A stretch of 64,000 nucleotides of DNA, taken from positions 1-64,000 of the forward strand of contig JAQSDW010000221.1 of assembly GCA_029946105.1 (NCBI GenBank). The letters are read 5' to 3'. The DNA is from Reyranella sp. (lineage in GTDB: Bacteria > Pseudomonadota > Alphaproteobacteria > Reyranellales > Reyranellaceae). Each line of letters starts with the position of its first letter. Position 1 is the first letter of the stretch. This document shows positions 42,333-50,608 of this stretch, in pieces. Under the pieces are notes generated by a model. That model searched no databases and was not told the origin of the DNA. It was given only the letters and a program-made list of their open reading frames with translations. A program made the position numbers and the translations under genes.

Positions 42333-43115
42333 ATGATCTCGCTCAACCGCGTCACGCGTATCTTCGAATCGCGTGACGGCGACCGGATCACCGCCCTCGA
42401 AGACGTGTCGCTGTCGATCCGGGACAACGAGTTCGTGACCCTGGTCGGACCTTCGGGCTGCGGGAAGTCGACACTCCTGCGCATCGTCGCCGGGCTCATC
42501 CTGCCGACCGCGGGCACGGCGTCCATCGGTGGCGTGCCGGTCACCGAGCCGCGCCCGGAAACCGGCATCGTCTTCCAGGCGCCGACCCTGCTGCCCTGGG
42601 CAAGCGTCATGGACAACGTGCTGTTTCCATTGCGCATGATGCACAGGATGGACTCCGGCAGCAGGGACAAGGCGGCCGCGCTCCTGACTCTGGTGGGGCT
42701 GAAGGGCTTCGAGGGCAAGTCGCCGCGGGAGCTGTCGGGCGGCATGCAGCAGCGGGTCGCGATCTGCCGGGCGCTGGTGCACGAACCCGACATCCTGCTG
42801 ATGGACGAGCCATTCGGGGCGCTCGATGCGCTCACGCGCGAGGAAATGACGATGGAGCTCCTGCGGATCTGGGGGGAGCGGCCCAAGACCGTGCTGTTCG
42901 TCACGCACTCCATCACCGAAGCCGTGGTGCTGGCCGACCGGGTCGTCGTGATGTCGCCGCGTCCCGGCCGCATCGCGGAGATCATCGACGTGAAATCGGC
43001 CCGGCCGCGCAGCTTCCATGTCGAGGGCGATGCCGATTTCCACGACGCCAGCCGGCGTATCCGCGCTCTTATATTTGGACAGAAGCATGTCGATCCAGGC
43101 CGCGCCGTCGCCTGA
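42333..43115 (+). CDS. ABC transporter ATPase, SsuB/TauB type
   Basis: This 260-residue ATPase has Walker A GPSGCGKSTLLRIVAG, Q-loop VFQAPTLLPWASVMDNV, signature LSGGMQQRVAICRALV, Walker B ILLMDEPFGALDALT and H-switch VTHSITEAVVLADRVVVM. The Q-loop sequence with PTLLPW is typical of nitrate/sulfonate/taurine and pyrimidine-precursor importers. Its last codons overlap the permease start by 29 bases. Confidence 0.94.
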   Translation: MISLNRVTRIFESRDGDRITALEDVSLSIRDNEFVTLVGPSGCGKSTLLRIVAGLILPTAGTASIGGVPVTEPRPETGIVFQAPTLLPWASVMDNVLFPLRMMHRMDSGSRDKAAALLTLVGLKGFEGKSPRELSGGMQQRVAICRALVHEPDILLMDEPFGALDALTREEMTMELLRIWGERPKTVLFVTHSITEAVVLADRVVVMSPRPGRIAEIIDVKSARPRSFHVEGDADFHDASRRIRALIFGQKHVDPGRAVA

Positions 43116-43902
43116 AAAGTCCCGTAGGAGGCATTCCGCGGCGCTCTACGAGATCGTGGTGCCGTTGCTCGCCACGTCGGCCGGCTTCCTGGTGTGGGAG
43201 GCGATCTGCCGGGCCTTCAACGTGCCGGCCTATCTGGTGCCGGCGCCGAGCGACATACTAAAAGAGACGATGGCGATCGGACCGACGGTGCTCGGACATT
43301 CACTCGCCACCCTCAAGACCGTGTTGCTGGGCTTCGTGGTGTCGATCGCGATCAGCCTGCCGCTGGCCGTCCTTCTGACGGCGTCGCCGGCGATCGCCAG
43401 CGCGCTTTATCCCTTCCTGGTCTGGACCCAGTCGATCCCCAAGGTGGCGCTGGCGCCGATCCTGGTCGTCGTCCTGGGGTCCAACGAACTGCCGCGGATC
43501 GTCATCACGGTGCTGGTCGCCTTCTTTCCGCTGGTCATTTCCAGTGCCACCGGCCTGATGTCGGTGCCGCCGGAGCTGATCGAACTCAGCCGTGCCTGCC
43601 GCGCGTCGAAGTGGAGCGAGCTGTGGCGCATCCGGCTGCCCTACGCCATTCCGTTCATCTTCGCCGGCCTCAAGGTCGCGATTTCGCTCGCCGTGGTGGG
43701 CGCCGTGGTCGCAGAATTCGTCAACGCCGATTCCGGACTCGGCTTCCTGATCGTGACCTCGACCGCCTTCTTCAAGGTGCCGGTGGCGTTCGGGGCGCTG
43801 ATCATTCTTTCCGTCATGGGCGTCGTGCTGTTCCAGATCGTGGTGATCGTGGAGCGGGTGTTCTTTCCGTGGTCGACCGGCAACGCGATGACGGGAACCT
43901 AG
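43087..43902 (+). CDS. ABC transporter permease, SsuC/TauC type
   Basis: This 271-residue inner-membrane permease starts at ATG 43087 (MSIQAAPSPEKSRRRHSAALYEIVVPLLATSAGFLVWEAICRAFNVPAYLVPAPSDIL), where the VPAPSDIL stretch is the family hallmark. About six helices follow, with the EAA loop ELSRACRASKWSELWRIRLPYAIPFIFAG. It overlaps the ATPase gene. With one permease gene it probably forms a homodimer. The downstream amidohydrolase begins 20 bases later. Confidence 0.92.
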   Translation: MSIQAAPSPEKSRRRHSAALYEIVVPLLATSAGFLVWEAICRAFNVPAYLVPAPSDILKETMAIGPTVLGHSLATLKTVLLGFVVSIAISLPLAVLLTASPAIASALYPFLVWTQSIPKVALAPILVVVLGSNELPRIVITVLVAFFPLVISSATGLMSVPPELIELSRACRASKWSELWRIRLPYAIPFIFAGLKVAISLAVVGAVVAEFVNADSGLGFLIVTSTAFFKVPVAFGALIILSVMGVVLFQIVVIVERVFFPWSTGNAMTGT

Positions 43903-43922
43903 TTACCTGCAGGAGAGTGGAC

Positions 43923-45455
43923 ATGGCCAAGACCTCTATGACTGTGATCCGTGGCGGGCGCGTGGTCGATATCAAGGGCCATGCCGCGCCGAAGGCCGAT
44001 ATCCTGGTGAAGGGCGACACGATCGTGGAGATCGGCGCCAGGGTGTCGGCGCCGGCGTCGGCCACGGTGATCGATGTCAGGGACAAGCTGTTGCATCCCG
44101 GCTTGATCAATGGCCACACCCACAGCCACGGCAACCTCGCCAAGGGCATGGTCGATCGGGTCACGCTCGAGTTGCTGTTGACGGCGGGGCCCTACATGAG
44201 CGGCGCGCGCACGCTGGAGGACAAATACCTCTCCAGCCTGATCGGTGCCGCCGAGATGGTGATGAAAGGCTGTACGGCGGCCTACGACCTGGCGGCCGAG
44301 TTTCCGATGCCGACCGCAGAGGGGCTGGCCGCGATCGGCCAGGCCTATGCCGACGTCGGCATGCGCGCGATGCTGGCGCCGATGGTGGCCGACACCAGCT
44401 TCTTCCAGGCGATCCCCGGATTGATGGACCAACTCCCGCCGTCATTGCAAAAGGCAGTCGAGGCGTATCGCTTCTCGCCCTACAAGGCGAGCGTGGCGCA
44501 GATGAAAAAGGCGCTGCACGGCTGGAAGCTCGATCGTGCCGGCGTGCATCTGGCCGTCGCCCCCACTATCCCGCACCATTGCAGCCGCGAGTTCCTTCTG
44601 GCCTGCCTCAGGCTCGCCAAGGACTACGACACCGGGCTGCACAGCCACGTGTCGGAATCGAAAGTGCAGGTGGTCGCCGGCTACCAGCTCTACGGCAGCT
44701 CGCTCACGGCCTACATGGATTCGCTGGGTCTGGTCGGGCCGAAGTTCACCGTGGGGCACGGCGTGTGGCTGGACGGCGACGACATGAAGCTGCTGGGCGA
44801 CAAGGGCGCCTCGGTCTCGCATAATCCCGGTTCCAACATGGTGCTGGGCAACGGCATGGCCGACATGCGCGGCATGCTCAATGCCAAGGTGAACGTCGGC
44901 ATCGGCACCGACGGTGCGTCGTGCTCGGACAACCAGAACATGTACGAGAACATGCGCCTGGCCTCGATGGTGTCCAAGGTACAGGGGCCGGACAACCGGC
45001 AGTGGATCACGACCGAAGAGGTACTGCATGCCGCCACCGCCGGCAGCGCTCGCGCCCTCGGGCTGGGTGACAGGATCGGCAAGATCGAAAAGGGCTACAA
45101 GGCCGATATCGTGTTCCTCGATCTCGGCAGCATCAACTGGATCCCGTTCAACGATCCGACCAACCAGATCGTGCATACCGAAGACGGCTCGGGCGTGCAT
45201 TCGGTGATGATCGGCGGGCGCATGGTGATGGAGAACCGCAAGCTGTTGACGATCGACATTGCACAGGTGGCGAGGCGGGCCGAGAAGGCGAGGGAGCGGC
45301 TGGCGAAGGGCCGCGCGCCCGCCAAGTCGCTCTACGACAAACTCGAGAAGATCGTGAATACCTTCTGCCCCGGCCTTGCCAAGCAACCGCTGCACATCGA
45401 CCGTTTCGGGGGCGGGCATCACCACGCCTATGGCCACGCTCCGCACATGCACTAG
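43923..45455 (+). CDS. Amidohydrolase with His-rich tail (ATZ/TRZ-like)
   Basis: This 510-residue amidohydrolase-superfamily enzyme has the metal pair in HPGLINGHTHSHGN, further His in GLHSHVSESKVQ and TVGHGVWLDGDD, and the metal Asp in VGIGTDGASCSDNQNMYENM. It belongs to the same broad subtype as the enzyme at 16299 but is not closely similar to it. Its C-terminus, FGGGHHHAYGHAPHMH, carries seven His in sixteen residues, an unusual tail that may bind or store metal. The ATG at 43923 has AGGAGAGTGGAC upstream. As the last gene of an ABC-import operon, it probably hydrolyses the imported compound. Confidence 0.88.
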   Translation: MAKTSMTVIRGGRVVDIKGHAAPKADILVKGDTIVEIGARVSAPASATVIDVRDKLLHPGLINGHTHSHGNLAKGMVDRVTLELLLTAGPYMSGARTLEDKYLSSLIGAAEMVMKGCTAAYDLAAEFPMPTAEGLAAIGQAYADVGMRAMLAPMVADTSFFQAIPGLMDQLPPSLQKAVEAYRFSPYKASVAQMKKALHGWKLDRAGVHLAVAPTIPHHCSREFLLACLRLAKDYDTGLHSHVSESKVQVVAGYQLYGSSLTAYMDSLGLVGPKFTVGHGVWLDGDDMKLLGDKGASVSHNPGSNMVLGNGMADMRGMLNAKVNVGIGTDGASCSDNQNMYENMRLASMVSKVQGPDNRQWITTEEVLHAATAGSARALGLGDRIGKIEKGYKADIVFLDLGSINWIPFNDPTNQIVHTEDGSGVHSVMIGGRMVMENRKLLTIDIAQVARRAEKARERLAKGRAPAKSLYDKLEKIVNTFCPGLAKQPLHIDRFGGGHHHAYGHAPHMH

Positions 45456-45540
45456 GACGCAATTCCGGCTGCCTGCGCCGGCCTGCTGGGATGGATGTGA
45501 GGCGTTTCCAGGAGTAGTCTCGACAGGCGGGAGGATCGCA

Positions 45541-45894
45541 ATGTCGGGCAGGTCCGTTCTCATCGCCATCGCCCTCAGTGGCTGGCTCATCGTCTCCATC
45601 GTGGCCGCCATGACCGTTGCCTATGCAGGTTTCCTCGGCATCGGCGTGATGGGCCTGCTGATGTGGTTCATCTGCACCATCGTCGATCTTGAAATGGACG
45701 GCGCCGTGGGCAGCGGCATGTCGCCCGACTTTATGGCGCAGCAGCTCAGGGCGAAGGCGGAAAGTTCGCGCGACGCGCGCGCGGTCCGGTTCGGCGAGAA
45801 GCTGCTGGCGGCGCAGTCGGCGCGCTTCTTCAAGTACCTGGGTGCGGCGCTTGCCGTGATCGGCATGACGGGCTTCGTCGTCTTCCAGCTCTAG
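45541..45894 (+). CDS. Small membrane protein, unknown function
   Basis: I do not recognise the family. The 117-residue protein from ATG 45541, with GGGAGG upstream, has two adjacent hydrophobic helices (LIAIALSGWLIVSIVAAMTVAYAG and FLGIGVMGLLMWFICTIVDL), an amphipathic, charged stretch (MSPDFMAQQLRAKAESSRDARAVRFGEKLL), and a third helix near the C-terminus (LGAALAVIGMTGFVVFQL). Short proteins of this plan are common inner-membrane proteins without known function. It is convergent with the porin gene, 17 bases between the stops. Confidence 0.7.
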   Translation: MSGRSVLIAIALSGWLIVSIVAAMTVAYAGFLGIGVMGLLMWFICTIVDLEMDGAVGSGMSPDFMAQQLRAKAESSRDARAVRFGEKLLAAQSARFFKYLGAALAVIGMTGFVVFQL

Positions 45895-45911
45895 CGCCCC
45901 AGCGAAGAAAT

Positions 45912-47237
45912 TCAGAACGTCAGCCTCACCTGCAGGCCCAGCACCAGGGCGTTGGGGATCGTGGTCACGGCGTTGGGCTGCATCACGTACTGGATGTTCG
46001 GCATGACGGTCGACCACGGCGTGAGCTGGGCGCGGTAGTTGAGCTCGATCGCGGTCTCGGCGGACTGGACGGCGACGGATCCCGGGATTTGGGCGTTGGC
46101 TAGATTCTGCGCCGCGACGAGCTGGCTGCTGATCCGGACCTGATTGACCGCGAGACCGATCGTGTCCTGAGGGCGGTCGGTGAAGGTGCCCTTCTGAAGA
46201 AAGCCGAGCTGCCAGTAGGACTGGAGCATCGCGGTGTCGGGACCGCCATAGGCCATGACGGCAAAGGCCGTGAGACCCTGGTCCGAGCCGGGTGTCGTGC
46301 GATGGAGCATCTGGTCGGCCTGGAGGTAGAAGCCCCAGCGGCCGCGCATGGTCGACTGCGGACCGCCGAGGGGAGAGCCCAGGTAGGGCGCATCCGACGT
46401 GTCGTAGTAGCCGCCGATCCTGATGTGGGCGGCGGGCAGGGCGGCGGGGCCGAGCCGGGGCTGCCAGCCGATTTCACCGGGCACGATGACGCCTGTCGCG
46501 CCCGAAGTGCCGAGCTTGAAGCCGTTGGCCGCCAGCGACAGCGTCGGATTGACCTCGTAGATGCCGGCCTGAAGGTAGAGATCGTCCCGAACATTGGCCC
46601 TCACCACGCTGCCCCAGCTCCCGGTGGGGAAGATGGTGAAGCCGCTGTTGATGACGATGCCGATCTGGCCGCAGAAGCCGTTGTTCTGGAAGTGGCAGTA
46701 GATCGGCGAGGAGGCGAAATCGTCCGACGCGTGGATCCAGCCGAGCTTGGCCTCGATGCGCTCCTCGAACAGTTTCTGCGCGTAGGAAAGTCCGGCGAGG
46801 CGGATATTCTGGCCGCTGCCGAAGATTTCCTGCACCGAGATGATGTTGCCGATCGACTGGGCGGCCAGGCTTTGCCCGGCGCGTTCGGTGAAGGTCGCGT
46901 GGATCTTGCCGCCGGGCAGGCCGATCAACTTGCCAAGATCAAGATCGAAGCCGGCATCGACCTGATGGGCATAGGCCGAGCCCTGGCGGAGCCCACCGAC
47001 GGGATTGGCAGCACTTTCCGAGATGTAATGGGCGCGGAGCCCGATCCCCATGGCCTGGAGCGTGTGCCGCGTGCCGCCCCACTCGCCGGTCATGTATCGT
47101 CCCTGTAGCCACGACGGCAGGTGCGTCGCCAGAGGGGGCGGCTGGTCCGGGAGCGGCTCTTCAGTCGGTCGGAATTGGGCCTGCGCCGTGGCCGTGCTCA
47201 ACAGCACGACCCAGAAAGCAGCGGCCGCGAGGCGCAC
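45912..47237 (-). CDS. OprB-family carbohydrate-selective porin
   Basis: This 441-residue outer-membrane porin has a signal peptide (AAAAFWVVLLSTATAQA) and begins at a GTG. The mature protein has a beta-barrel with alternating aromatic and Gly residues. The family stretch LTGEWGG appears as RYMTGEWGGTRHTLQAMGIGL, and GWQPRLGPAALPAAHIRIGGYYDTSD, GFYLQADQML and the last strand ALVLGLQVRLTF with a terminal Phe are typical. It would let sugars or other small solutes pass. Its GTG is 6 bases after the stop of nnrU, suggesting co-transcription. Confidence 0.9.
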   Translation of the reverse strand: MRLAAAAFWVVLLSTATAQAQFRPTEEPLPDQPPPLATHLPSWLQGRYMTGEWGGTRHTLQAMGIGLRAHYISESAANPVGGLRQGSAYAHQVDAGFDLDLGKLIGLPGGKIHATFTERAGQSLAAQSIGNIISVQEIFGSGQNIRLAGLSYAQKLFEERIEAKLGWIHASDDFASSPIYCHFQNNGFCGQIGIVINSGFTIFPTGSWGSVVRANVRDDLYLQAGIYEVNPTLSLAANGFKLGTSGATGVIVPGEIGWQPRLGPAALPAAHIRIGGYYDTSDAPYLGSPLGGPQSTMRGRWGFYLQADQMLHRTTPGSDQGLTAFAVMAYGGPDTAMLQSYWQLGFLQKGTFTDRPQDTIGLAVNQVRISSQLVAAQNLANAQIPGSVAVQSAETAIELNYRAQLTPWSTVMPNIQYVMQPNAVTTIPNALVLGLQVRLTF

Positions 47238-47243
47238 GCGCCT

Positions 47244-47816
47244 TTAGCGCGCCGTCACGCCGATCAGCGAGTCGTGCAGCCACATCATCGCGACATAGGC
47301 CACGGTGCCGATCACGACGACGATGGCGTCGTTGAGCTTGAAGCCGTCGACCGGCGGCGCGCCCCTATCGCCACGGCGCTTGAGCGCGATGCGGTCGTAG
47401 ACCGCCCAGGCGAGCAGGCCGCCGAACAGCAGTATCGAGCCGAGATCGCCATTCACCAGCAGGTGGGAGAGCGCCCAGGCCTTGACCGCCACCAGCATGG
47501 GATGGCGCAGCATTGCCTTGATCTTGCCGGCCGGCGCGTAGGCGGCGACCAGGGCCACGAAGGCGAACCACAGCAGGACGAGGGCGATGGGATGGAAGAT
47601 CGCCTGCGGCGGGTTCCAGACCTGGATGTAGCCGCCGCTGCGGTAGCTGCCGAAGCCCCAGACGATGAGCACCAGGCCGACAGCCGAGACCAGGGAATAG
47701 AGGCCCTTGTAGCCGCCCTCCCCCAGCCGGCCGATCATCGCCGCGCGGGTCTCGCGCATCGTGGTGAGCGTGTGGATGCCGAGGAAGAGCACGAGACCGA
47801 GGATCAGGAAGGACAT
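47244..47816 (-). CDS. NnrU-family membrane protein
   Basis: This 190-residue membrane protein has about six helices and matches NnrU-like proteins, originally named for denitrification gene neighbourhoods but with functions that remain unclear; they are related to isoprenylcysteine methyltransferase-like folds. Visible motifs are FLGIHTLTTMRETRAAMIGRLGEGGYKGLYSLVSAVGLVLIVWGFGSYRSGG, IFHPIALVLLWFAFVALV and LRHPMLVAVKAWALSHLLVNGDLGSILLFGG. No denitrification genes are in this window. It may be co-transcribed with the porin. Confidence 0.88.
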   Translation of the reverse strand: MSFLILGLVLFLGIHTLTTMRETRAAMIGRLGEGGYKGLYSLVSAVGLVLIVWGFGSYRSGGYIQVWNPPQAIFHPIALVLLWFAFVALVAAYAPAGKIKAMLRHPMLVAVKAWALSHLLVNGDLGSILLFGGLLAWAVYDRIALKRRGDRGAPPVDGFKLNDAIVVVIGTVAYVAMMWLHDSLIGVTAR

Positions 47817-47870
47817 GGCGGCAGTGTATCACAGCCGATGGCTAGTGGTTGAAATCAGACACAAGAGTCC

Positions 47871-47943
47871 CATGAGCGCGCAGGATGCGCGCGGTCCAAA
47901 AAATCATGAGTCTTCTGGACCGGGCGCATCCTGCGCGCTCATG
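47871..47943 (+). repeat. Long palindrome, 28-bp arms with one mismatch
   Basis: CATGAGCGCGCAGGATGCGC at the left is the exact reverse complement of the last 20 bases. Inside, CGGTCCA and TGGACCG continue the stem after one G-G mismatch, leaving a 17-base loop. The direct repeat TCAGACAC lies on both sides (47855-47862 and 47973-47980). It sits in a gap between NnrU and the small protein at 48006. It has no T-run on either strand after the stem, so it does not look like an ordinary terminator. Confidence 0.75.
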
Positions 47944-48005
47944 TCGTGCGATACGCCACGAGGCTCTTGCTTTCAGACACGGTACCTTCTGTTGGATTCG
48001 ATCCA

Positions 48006-48395
48006 CTAGCTGAGGTCTTCGGTCGAGGCCCGGGGGTCGTAGGCGGCGTCGCAGCCCAGCACCTTGGTGAAGGTCTCGTCGACCAGGCGGGCGACATCGG
48101 CCGGTTCATTGCCGGCGGTGCCGACGGTGGCAAAGGCGTTGGCGTCCCAGTCGACCAGCTCGAGCTCCATCTCCTCGACACCCTCCATGGCGCCGCTCAG
48201 CTCCAGGCGGGTGAGCGGCTCCTCGCTGTAGGGATAGGGCGAGATGTTGATCGAATCGGCCATGACCTGGATCGACACGTCTGTGCCGCCGGCATTCACT
48301 GCCTCGATCGTGCAACAGAGCATGCCGCTCTCGTTGGGTTGGCCGTAGATGTCGGCGATTGCCGCCACAATCGCATCGACCTGACGCTGAGGCAT
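48006..48395 (-). CDS. Conserved small protein, unknown function
   Basis: The family is not recognised. The ATG at 48395 gives 129 residues (MPQRQVDAIVAAIADIYGQPNESGMLCC), with AGGAG 10 bases upstream; the longer ORF in the track starts in the antisense of the MORN gene. The protein is acidic, has no signal or membrane helix, and has a Cys pair near residue 26 (LCC) and one near the C-terminus (LGCDAAYDP). Stretches with alternating residues (SIQVMADSINISPYP, EEMELELVDWD) suggest a small alpha/beta fold. It could be a cytoplasmic accessory protein; there is no clear context. Confidence 0.72.
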   Translation of the reverse strand: MPQRQVDAIVAAIADIYGQPNESGMLCCTIEAVNAGGTDVSIQVMADSINISPYPYSEEPLTRLELSGAMEGVEEMELELVDWDANAFATVGTAGNEPADVARLVDETFTKVLGCDAAYDPRASTEDLS

Positions 48396-48533
48396 TATCG
48401 TCTCCTGATTGACCCTGATTCCTATCCGGCGATCGCGGATATCATGGTTTCGCACAGCCTCCCGAGCAACCTTTGCGACTTGGGGCCCGTTTAAGTCAGG
48501 GATCTCCCTAATCGGGTGGTCTGGAGGCGTATC

Positions 48534-49097
48534 ATGAAACAGTTTTCGGGCACTTTGCTTGCCGTTCTTCTCCTTGCCGGCGGCTCGGCGCTGGCCGAGC
48601 AGCAACTGGCACTCAGTCCCGCCCAGCGCTCTGCGGCGGCGGAACCCGATTCGGTCCAGATCAGCTGGACGGCGCCCTGCGACGGCGGTGGGTGGCTGTT
48701 CGATACCGAGACAGGATGCCGGATGTGGGACTGGCATCCCGAACCTGGCGACAAGGGGGTGTGGAGCGGCGTCTGGCGCGACGGCCTGAAACACGGCCGC
48801 GGCGTCGTGCAGTGGACCGAGCACGGCCAGAAGATCGACCGGTTCGAGGGCAGCTACCGCTTTGGCCGGCGCGAGGGTTTTGGCCGCTACGTCTGGAACA
48901 AGGACAATCGTTTCGAGGGCAATTATGCCGACGATGTCCCTGACGGCTACGGCACGGCGCAACTGGCCGGCCAGACGTTCTCCGGGCAATGGCACAATGG
49001 CTGCCTGGCCGCCGACGGCCGCGTCGTGGCGATCGGCGTACCGCGTGCGTCGTGTGCCGGCGGCGAGGAGCGGCCGCTCAGGTCGGCGCAGCAGTAA
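48534..49097 (+). CDS. Exported MORN-repeat protein
   Basis: This 187-residue periplasmic or surface protein has a signal peptide (FSGTLLAVLLLAGGSALA) and four MORN-type repeats: WSGVWRDGLKHGRGVVQW, FEGSYRFGRREGFGRYVW, FEGNYADDVPDGYGTAQL and the partial FSGQWHNG. Such repeats form an elongated beta-sheet that holds other molecules. Before them is a Cys-containing segment (APCDGGGW, TGCRMWDW). The ATG at 48534 was chosen for the signal peptide; the GTG at 48516 would add six residues. Function is unknown. Confidence 0.82.
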   Translation: MKQFSGTLLAVLLLAGGSALAEQQLALSPAQRSAAAEPDSVQISWTAPCDGGGWLFDTETGCRMWDWHPEPGDKGVWSGVWRDGLKHGRGVVQWTEHGQKIDRFEGSYRFGRREGFGRYVWNKDNRFEGNYADDVPDGYGTAQLAGQTFSGQWHNGCLAADGRVVAIGVPRASCAGGEERPLRSAQQ

Positions 49098-49121
49098 GCC
49101 CGGCCCGTACCGATCCGGGTA

Positions 49122-49409
49122 TCAACCCGAGGTCGGGACGTCGGTGCGGCCGAAGGACTTCACCTTGCCGTCGTCGTAGCAGACGTAATAGCGGTTGGAG
49201 AGGGTCCAAGGTGTGCGGCTCCAGAAATCCTTCAGCACCGTGTAGTAGGAGCACTGCAAGCCGGGCGCATGCGCCACCGTCTCCGGCTCGCCCAGGATGG
49301 ACTGCACCTGTTCGGGACTCATGCCGGCGTGGACGCTTTCCACGTTCGAGGCGGTGACGCAGCCGGCGAGCAGGCCGGCCGTCGCGATGACAGGGGCAAT
49401 TCGCTTCAT
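49122..49409 (-). CDS. SmpA/BamE-like small lipoprotein
   Basis: This 95-residue lipoprotein has the lipobox LLAGC (Cys17) and a small SmpA/OmlA-type alpha/beta domain with HAGMSPEQVQSILGEPETVAHAPG, the hallmark GMS-x-x-QV-x-x-x-LG-x-P motif of BamE-like and DUF-lipoprotein folds. The remaining part has Tyr-rich strands (SYYTVLKDFWSRTPW, NRYYVCYDD). It is too diverged to be assigned as BamE itself; it is probably one of the many paralogous outer-membrane lipoproteins. It is convergent with the MORN gene. Confidence 0.82.
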   Translation of the reverse strand: MKRIAPVIATAGLLAGCVTASNVESVHAGMSPEQVQSILGEPETVAHAPGLQCSYYTVLKDFWSRTPWTLSNRYYVCYDDGKVKSFGRTDVPTSG

Positions 49410-49463
49410 CGGTATATTTTGCGCCGGAGGCGGCCGGACGAAAAGCCCTTAAATCAGGGCCCC

Positions 49464-49988
49464 CTAGATCAGGTAGAGGCCGATCCCCACCAGTCCACTC
49501 ACCACGATCGGAATGGCGGGGTTGATCTTGGTCAGCATCAAGAGCGCGAAAACGCCGACGGCGAGTGCCACGGTGAGGGTATTGGTGAGGGCGCCGCGCG
49601 CCAGCACGATGCCGCCGGCCAGCACGAGGCCGACCGAAACAGGACCCAGGCCGCGCTGGATCGACGGCCGCCACGGCCAATCGTGCAGGCGGTTCCACAG
49701 TCGGCCGATGCCAAAGGTGAGCAGCCCGGTCGGCAGGATGAAGGCGACCAGGACGACCGCGGCGCCGGGGAGGCCCGCGACCTGGGCGCCGATCGAGGCC
49801 ACCATCATCATGTTGGGGCCGGGGGCGAGCTGCCCAAGGCTGTAGTAATGCATGAGCTCGGGAAAGGTGACCCAGTGGTGGACGTCGACCGTGAGATCTT
49901 TCAGCTCCGGGAACGCCGCCATGCCGCCGCCGACGGTCAGCAGCGAGATGTAGCCAAAGACCATGGCCAGATCGAGGAGCTGCTTCAT
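49464..49988 (-). CDS. Chromate transporter, second half (CHR domain)
   Basis: This 174-residue half-size chromate-ion transporter begins MKQLLDLAMVFGYISLLTVGGGMAAFPELKD, the CHR-domain motif with GGG-x-A. Later motifs are LGQLAPGPNMMMVASIGAQVAGLPGAAVVLVAF. It corresponds to one CHR domain; the other is encoded by the preceding gene, whose stop overlaps its ATG (ATGA). Split, two-gene forms exist and work as a pair; long-chain ChrA is a fusion. It exports chromate or a sulfate-like anion in families studied; here the role is inferred. Confidence 0.9.
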   Translation of the reverse strand: MKQLLDLAMVFGYISLLTVGGGMAAFPELKDLTVDVHHWVTFPELMHYYSLGQLAPGPNMMMVASIGAQVAGLPGAAVVLVAFILPTGLLTFGIGRLWNRLHDWPWRPSIQRGLGPVSVGLVLAGGIVLARGALTNTLTVALAVGVFALLMLTKINPAIPIVVSGLVGIGLYLI

Positions 49989-50608
49989 GGGTGATCCTTG
50001 AAGTGCGGATCCACGGGCTTGGGCGCAGCGCCCTTGCGCGGCCTGTGCCACCAGATGGCGAGGGCTCCGACGCCAACCAGGGCATAGAGAACCGGCACGT
50101 GCAGGAAAGCGACAAGGACGGCGGTCAGGACCACGAAGGCATAGTCGGCAATCTCGACCAGCACCTTGGAGCCCAACTGCACCATGACGACGGCGATCAG
50201 TCCGACGGCGCCGGCCGCGATGGCGTGCAGAAACGCCTTGGACAGTGGATCGTCGCCACCGACGCCGACGGCGAAAGCGGCCGCGGTCATCAGAGCGGCG
50301 CCGGGCAGGCACATGCCGAGGGCGGCGAGGAAGGCGCCCGGCCAGCCGCGCAGCCGGTCGCCCGACAGGATCGACATGTTGGTGGCGTTGAGGCCGGGCA
50401 GGCTCTGGCTGATCGCCATCAGCTCGACGAAGGTCTCGTCGTCGAGCCATCGGTAGTTGCTCACCAGGCCCGTCCGGAGATAGGCGATGACACCGCCGCC
50501 GAGGCTGGTCGAGCCCATGATGAAGAAGCCCAGGAACAGCCGCCACAGCGACGGCGGCGGGGCGAGCGGAAGCGCGGGGCCCTTCGGGGCGGCGGCGTGG
50601 GGTTTCAT
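49985..50608 (-). CDS. Chromate transporter, first half (CHR domain)
   Basis: This is the partner, 207 residues, with a short Pro/Ala-rich N-terminus and the CHR domain: LFLGFFIMGSTSLGGGVIAYLRTGLVSNYRWLDDETFVELMAISQSLPGLNATNMSILSGDRLRGWPGAFLA. The GGG and LPG-x-NA-x-N motifs are the transport signature. It overlaps the second half by 4 bases and the unknown gene upstream by 4 bases, so all three should be translated in a coupled manner. Confidence 0.9.
   Translation of the reverse strand: MKPHAAAPKGPALPLAPPPSLWRLFLGFFIMGSTSLGGGVIAYLRTGLVSNYRWLDDETFVELMAISQSLPGLNATNMSILSGDRLRGWPGAFLAALGMCLPGAALMTAAAFAVGVGGDDPLSKAFLHAIAAGAVGLIAVVMVQLGSKVLVEIADYAFVVLTAVLVAFLHVPVLYALVGVGALAIWWHRPRKGAAPKPVDPHFKDHP

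Noticed and set aside
47871-47943. Rho-independent terminator of the small gene at 48006
   Set aside because: The stem is very long and lacks the adjacent T-run on the leftward strand; the only T-run is in the loop.
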